Notes under the pieces: generated by a model
What the model saw: the letters and a program-made list of their open reading frames with translations, nothing else
The model's database searches: none
Told to the model about the DNA's origin: nothing
In this document: positions 60,860-64,000 of the stretch, one piece after another
Numbering within the stretch: the stretch's first letter is position 1
Layout: every line of letters begins with the position of its first letter
Program-made: the position numbers and the translations under genes
NCBI GenBank assembly: GCA_025463785.1
Contig: JAODBD010000004.1
Span: 124,001-188,000, forward strand
Source: Glaciihabitans sp.
Lineage (GTDB): Bacteria > Actinomycetota > Actinomycetes > Actinomycetales > Microbacteriaceae
Direction of reading: 5' to 3'
Length of the DNA stretch: 64,000 nucleotides

Positions 60860-61159
60860 TTAGCTGTTGCTCTCGCCTTCGAGAGCTCGGAGCACGGCGG
60901 CGAGTTGAGGGTGGTCGCCGTCTGTGCGAGGTCCACGGCGACGAGGTCGCTCGTGCGGCCGGTTCGGCGCTCCGTCCTCAACAGGTTGCGTGGACACGTA
61001 CTCGCTGAGCGCGACGAGGTCGGCGTAGGCAACCTCGCCCGTCCGCTCGCGGCCGATTCGGCGCGTGGCAACCAGAGCAAGCAACGTCACCAGTACGAAC
61101 AGTGCGCAGCCTCCGATGAGGGCTATCGCCAACTCCAGCACGGAACTCCCAGCGCTCAA
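60860..61159 (-). CDS. Small single-span membrane protein, function unknown
   Basis: Up to 99 residues from TTG 61159 (or 93 from GTG 61141). One hydrophobic span near the N-terminus (VLELAIALIGGCALFVLVTLLALVA), then a basic/proline-rich cytoplasmic tail (PNRPHERPRRRGPRTDGD) and a short final helix. Convergent with the isochorismatase gene. No family recognised. Confidence 0.55.
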   Translation of the reverse strand: MSAGSSVLELAIALIGGCALFVLVTLLALVATRRIGRERTGEVAYADLVALSEYVSTQPVEDGAPNRPHERPRRRGPRTDGDHPQLAAVLRALEGESNS

Positions 61160-61250
61160 ATGTATGAATCACGTTCTATCACTAAATGATAGACAATATC
61201 ATCTAACGCGATAACTCTACATTTGGGACGTCTAAAGCGTCAAGGCTCGC
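61160..61250. other. AT-rich intergenic patch with a CTATCA/TGATAG hairpin
   Basis: Marked drop in GC against the neighbouring genes. CTATCA (61176-61181) and TGATAG (61187-61192) are inverted around CTAAA, and TATCAT follows at 61197. It lies upstream of the small membrane gene and downstream of the IclR gene; a promoter/operator is likely here. Confidence 0.5.
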
Positions 61251-61268
61251 GGCATGCGGAAACGCGGC

Positions 61269-62033
61269 CTACGGAATGCGGCGCGCCACCGCAGCACTCG
61301 CCCGCGCCAACTCGCTGACGTACCACTGCGTCCTGGCAGGATCAAAGTCTTCCGCAAGACCGGACAGCTGCAGCGACGCAAGCACCTCGCCCTGCGCGCC
61401 AGTAATGGGAACCGCGATCGACGCCGCACCCATCTCGCGCTGGTTCACACCGTAGGCGTATCCCTCCGCGGCGATTGCTCGCAGCGTGGCTTTGAACTCG
61501 TCGGCGCTCAACTCCTCGCCGCTCGCAAGCCGCACCACCCCCACCGACCTCAGCATCTCATCGAGTTCGACCGCGGGCATGGCCGCGGCCAAAACCCGTG
61601 CACCGCCAAGGTGCAGCGGCAACTGCTCTCCGACCGGAAGCTGATAGCGGAGCGGTTGGAGGCCCTCCACGCGCAGCAAGAGCACCTGAAAGAATCCGAC
61701 GCGGATGGATAGCGACGCGGTCAGGCCGCTCGATTGTGCGAGCTCCTGGAGTACCGGCGCGGCGACAATGCTGAGCGTGTTGGACAACAGAAACGCGTGC
61801 GCATTAAGAAGGGATGTGACGCCGAGGGAATACGCCGGGCCAGCGTGATCGACGTAGCCGCGCTGCACCAGCACGGCGAGTATGCGCTGAACGGTAGCCA
61901 GGTGGAGGCCCGATTCGTTCGCGATCTCGGTGAGACGCATCGCCCCGCGTTTGCGCTGCAATACGGCGAGCACGTCGAGCGCACGCTCGAGCGACCGCAT
62001 CGTGCTCGCCTGCGGTGCCTCGTCCTGCGCCAA
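61269..62033 (-). CDS. IclR-family transcriptional regulator
   Basis: A 254-residue regulator with an N-terminal winged helix (MRSLERALDVLAVLQ, RLTEIANESGLHLATVQRIL) and a C-terminal ligand domain (LSNTLSIVAAPVLQELAQSSG, PLRYQLPVGEQLPLHLGGA, AYGVNQREMGAASIAVPI). The TTG at 62033 has GAGGGG seven bases ahead; ATG 62000 is an alternative. It lies directly downstream of the lyase gene on the same strand and probably controls it. Confidence 0.9.
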   Translation of the reverse strand: MAQDEAPQASTMRSLERALDVLAVLQRKRGAMRLTEIANESGLHLATVQRILAVLVQRGYVDHAGPAYSLGVTSLLNAHAFLLSNTLSIVAAPVLQELAQSSGLTASLSIRVGFFQVLLLRVEGLQPLRYQLPVGEQLPLHLGGARVLAAAMPAVELDEMLRSVGVVRLASGEELSADEFKATLRAIAAEGYAYGVNQREMGAASIAVPITGAQGEVLASLQLSGLAEDFDPARTQWYVSELARASAAVARRIP

Positions 62034-62108
62034 ACTGGTACCCCTCAGAAAGTTCCGTTCGCTGCGCCACGACCCGCGCGGGCCGTGTCGCAACAGACAT
62101 TACCGCGA

Positions 62109-63302
62109 TCATGTGGTCGCCGAACCGCGCGAGTCCAACATCCGGAGCGAGACCTGGCCGGGCTCCTCACCGCGCTCGACCGCGTCACGTACCGGGGACG
62201 TGATGGGAGTCGACCACGGCGATAGCGCTCCGACGTATGCGGCAGGCCCGAGCCTGAAATGCTGAGCCTGCTCCTCGGTCTCGATGAACGGAAGGTCCAT
62301 CGGGAAAAGCCGGTCGCCGCGAGGCCGCGCCCCGACCCGCGACACGTGACCCCAGAGCGGATGCCCCACAACCTCTTCGGCCAGGTACGAGACCTCGATG
62401 AGCTTGTCCAGGTCAACACCGGTCGGGATGCCCAGTTCGGTCAGGAAGTCGACCAGATCCTCCGTCGGGATCAGCCGCGTCATCCGCCCGTGTCCGCCGT
62501 ATGGGCAGCCGCCCATGCCGCCAATGGACGAATCGAGGATGAGCGTGCGCTCGGGCGCAAGCGCCAGCAGGGCCTCGTACGCCGAAACCAGGGCGGTACC
62601 TCGCGCGTCGTGAAGGTGCAGGTGAAAGGTTGTGATCTCAGGCCAGCGATCCTGGATCGCCCGCACCTGGGATGCGACCTGGTCCGGCATGTTCCAGGCC
62701 ATCGGATCGCCGATCCATACCCGATCGACGGTGACACCGGCCGCGTGCCAGAGGTCAACCTGGCGCTGAAGCATCTCCATGCGGTAGCTCTCGTCGAAGC
62801 GGCCGAGCCAGTTGGACCCCCAGGCGGCGTTGATTCCGATGCCGGCCGTGGCATGCCCTTCCGCGACGGCGCGGGCGACGATCCCTGGCCACGCGTCTAC
62901 TTCCTCGGCCTGAGTGCGATTGGTGTTTCGCCTCACGAACACATCGCAGAGGTGCACGAGCGTGCGGGGCGATTCCGGTGGGGATAGCGGTGGCGTGTAC
63001 TCGGCCATGCGTTCGCGGCCGCGGTCGTTCAGCGCGAGGGCGGTGTACCGAACGCCGTCAACCGGGGTGAACCCCGCGGCGATCTGGTCGATGTCAGCCA
63101 TCTGCGGCGTCCACTTGGGGCTCACGAAAGAGCCGACCACAATCGTCTCGAGCCCCGTCTCGGAGAGCGCGTTGAGCAGCCGGATTTTGTCAGCAACCGG
63201 AATGCTGGCGCTCTCGATCTGCATGCCCTCGCGCATGCCCTCCTCGACGATGTGCACGGTGGCGTATGTGCGGGCCGGGGTGACATCCTGTTCTGTTGTC
63301 AT
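62109..63302 (-). CDS. HMG-CoA lyase-like (HMGL family) carbon-carbon lyase
   Basis: A 397-residue TIM-barrel enzyme of the HMGL/pyruvate-carboxyltransferase type. It has HIVEEGMREGMQIES at the N-terminus (metal Asp replaced by Glu-Glu here), FHLHLHDARGTAL (metal His pair) and the active-site loop SSIGGMGGCPYGGHG with Cys. It is about 90 residues longer than HMG-CoA lyase. The usual first segment VRDGLQ is EGMREGMQ here, so the substrate is likely a related 3-hydroxyacyl-CoA such as citramalyl-CoA. Overlaps the CoA-transferase stop by 4 bp. Confidence 0.85.
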   Translation of the reverse strand: MTTEQDVTPARTYATVHIVEEGMREGMQIESASIPVADKIRLLNALSETGLETIVVGSFVSPKWTPQMADIDQIAAGFTPVDGVRYTALALNDRGRERMAEYTPPLSPPESPRTLVHLCDVFVRRNTNRTQAEEVDAWPGIVARAVAEGHATAGIGINAAWGSNWLGRFDESYRMEMLQRQVDLWHAAGVTVDRVWIGDPMAWNMPDQVASQVRAIQDRWPEITTFHLHLHDARGTALVSAYEALLALAPERTLILDSSIGGMGGCPYGGHGRMTRLIPTEDLVDFLTELGIPTGVDLDKLIEVSYLAEEVVGHPLWGHVSRVGARPRGDRLFPMDLPFIETEEQAQHFRLGPAAYVGALSPWSTPITSPVRDAVERGEEPGQVSLRMLDSRGSATT

Positions 63303-64000
63303 GAGACGGCCAGTTCCCTTCTGAAGCGATCGATCTGAGTCGGGTCGTAGCCAAGTTCGCTCAGGATGTCGTCGGTGTGCTGGCCCAGCGTCGGCGCCGG
63401 CGACGAGGGCGCGAGAGCCAGGCCATCGATGTGCACGCCGCTACCGATGACCCGCCCGATGCGCTCGACCTCCCCGGGGATGACCACATCGTGCAGAAGC
63501 CCTCGAACGGCGATCTGCTCCTGGGCAAGCGCGTCGTGCACATCGAGCACCCGGCCGCTTGGCACGCCGACGGCACCAAGGAGGTGCTCCCACTCGGTGG
63601 CCGAGCGCGCGCGCAGCCGCGCCTCGAGTTCGCGGGTCAGTTCATCGCGATGGGATTTGCGCGTCGCGCGGGTGAGAAATCGCTCGTCGTCGATGAGTGC
63701 CTCGCACCCGAGCACGCGGCACAACTGCTCAAACTGCTGCTGGGTATTGGCGGCAATGTTGAGGGCGCCATCCCCGGTTTGGAACGTGCCGGAGGGGGCG
63801 GAGGTGATGTTGTCATTGCCGTTCTGGGTTGCGATACGGCCGCCGATGAGCTCGTCGGAGGCCGCCCATCCCAGGGTCATCATCGATGTTTCGAGCATTG
63901 ACACGTCGAGAATGCAGCCCCCGCCGTACGAGGCAAGTGCTGCGCAAATGGCCATTGCCGCCGCGAAGCCCCCGATCGAGTCGGCGATGGGAAAGCCCGC
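63299..64000 (-). CDS. CoA-transferase family III (CaiB/BaiF) protein, C-terminal part (runs off window)
   Basis: About 233 C-terminal residues of a family III CoA transferase. Visible are GFPIADSIGGFAAAMAICAAL, ILDVSMLETSMMTLGW and the late AVGVPSGRVLDVHDALAQEQ. The N-terminus with the catalytic Asp is outside the window. Coupled to the lyase gene (ATGA), so a CoA ester formed here is probably cut by that enzyme. Confidence 0.92.
   Translation of the reverse strand, partial: AGFPIADSIGGFAAAMAICAALASYGGGCILDVSMLETSMMTLGWAASDELIGGRIATQNGNDNITSAPSGTFQTGDGALNIAANTQQQFEQLCRVLGCEALIDDERFLTRATRKSHRDELTRELEARLRARSATEWEHLLGAVGVPSGRVLDVHDALAQEQIAVRGLLHDVVIPGEVERIGRVIGSGVHIDGLALAPSSPAPTLGQHTDDILSELGYDPTQIDRFRRELAVS

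Noticed and set aside
1-64000. Prophage, insertion sequences or integrative element
   Set aside because: No transposase, integrase, capsid or tRNA attachment site was seen; the only mobile-like gene is the DUF222/HNH gene.

Overview
The window is high-GC actinobacterial chromosome, most like the family Microbacteriaceae. Supporting points are the gene order (leuC-leuD-murA-plsC-gpsA ... ddl-DUF3515-thiL ... rsmD-recG ... coaD and DUF177-rpmF-rnc-mutM-smc-ftsY-ffh), coenzyme F420 genes, a cysteine-free L32, DUF222/HNH and DUF7882-type proteins, a mycothiol-type DsbA-like nitroreductase and frequent GTG starts with ATGA overlaps. The genus cannot be fixed from this. I see no rRNA, tRNA, CRISPR array, prophage or transposase.

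Layout. 0-13 kb: SRP and chromosome housekeeping on the minus strand (DUF177, rpmF, rnc, mutM, smc, ftsY, ffh), interrupted by a few accessory genes (a secreted CAP-like/Ig-like repeat protein, a double GNAT, small membrane proteins, a gamma carbonic anhydrase). 13-25 kb: an eight-gene operon for reductive pyrimidine breakdown (nitrilase-family amidohydrolase, dihydropyrimidinase, an LLM flavin/F420 oxidoreductase, a four-gene NMT1-type ABC transporter, a class III aminotransferase), with a divergent MocR-type regulator, then an acyl-CoA dehydrogenase behind a TetR-like operator. 24.6-29.3 kb: a MoxR / DUF58 / transglutaminase module. 29.3-38.6 kb: F420 biosynthesis and use (cofD, fbiC, cofC, cofE, an LLM oxidoreductase, fgd), interrupted by a broken DUF222-HNH gene under a perfect LexA box. 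38.6-41.3 kb: DsbA-like nitroreductase, histone-like protein, coaD, VapBC. 41.3-56.3 kb: a second conserved housekeeping block (recG, rsmD, thiL, ddl, a membrane-anchored Mur ligase, gpsA, plsC, murA, leuD, leuC). 56.3-64 kb: accessory genes, including a TerC exporter under a yybP-ykoY type Mn riboswitch, an ArsR-AHSA1 fusion, a macro-domain protein, an isochorismatase-like hydrolase, and an IclR / lyase / CoA-transferase catabolic unit that runs off the window.

How the parts connect. The two housekeeping blocks (recG-coaD and DUF177-ffh) normally lie close together in Actinobacteria; here about 27 kb of metabolic genes sits between them. The pyrimidine operon has no classical dihydropyrimidine dehydrogenase but has an LLM-fold oxidoreductase, and the genes that make F420 and reduce it (fgd) follow a few kb away. 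My main hypothesis is therefore an F420H2-dependent first step of reductive pyrimidine catabolism.

Non-coding signals. The leuCD leader carries a 14-codon attenuator peptide with three consecutive Leu codons and an overlapping 11-bp hairpin. terC has a metal riboswitch. Several intergenic inverted repeats share the core GCATAACTCATG or form long perfect stems. Short tandem repeats lie at the 3' ends of genes; one is translated on both strands where rsmD and an arsR gene overlap.
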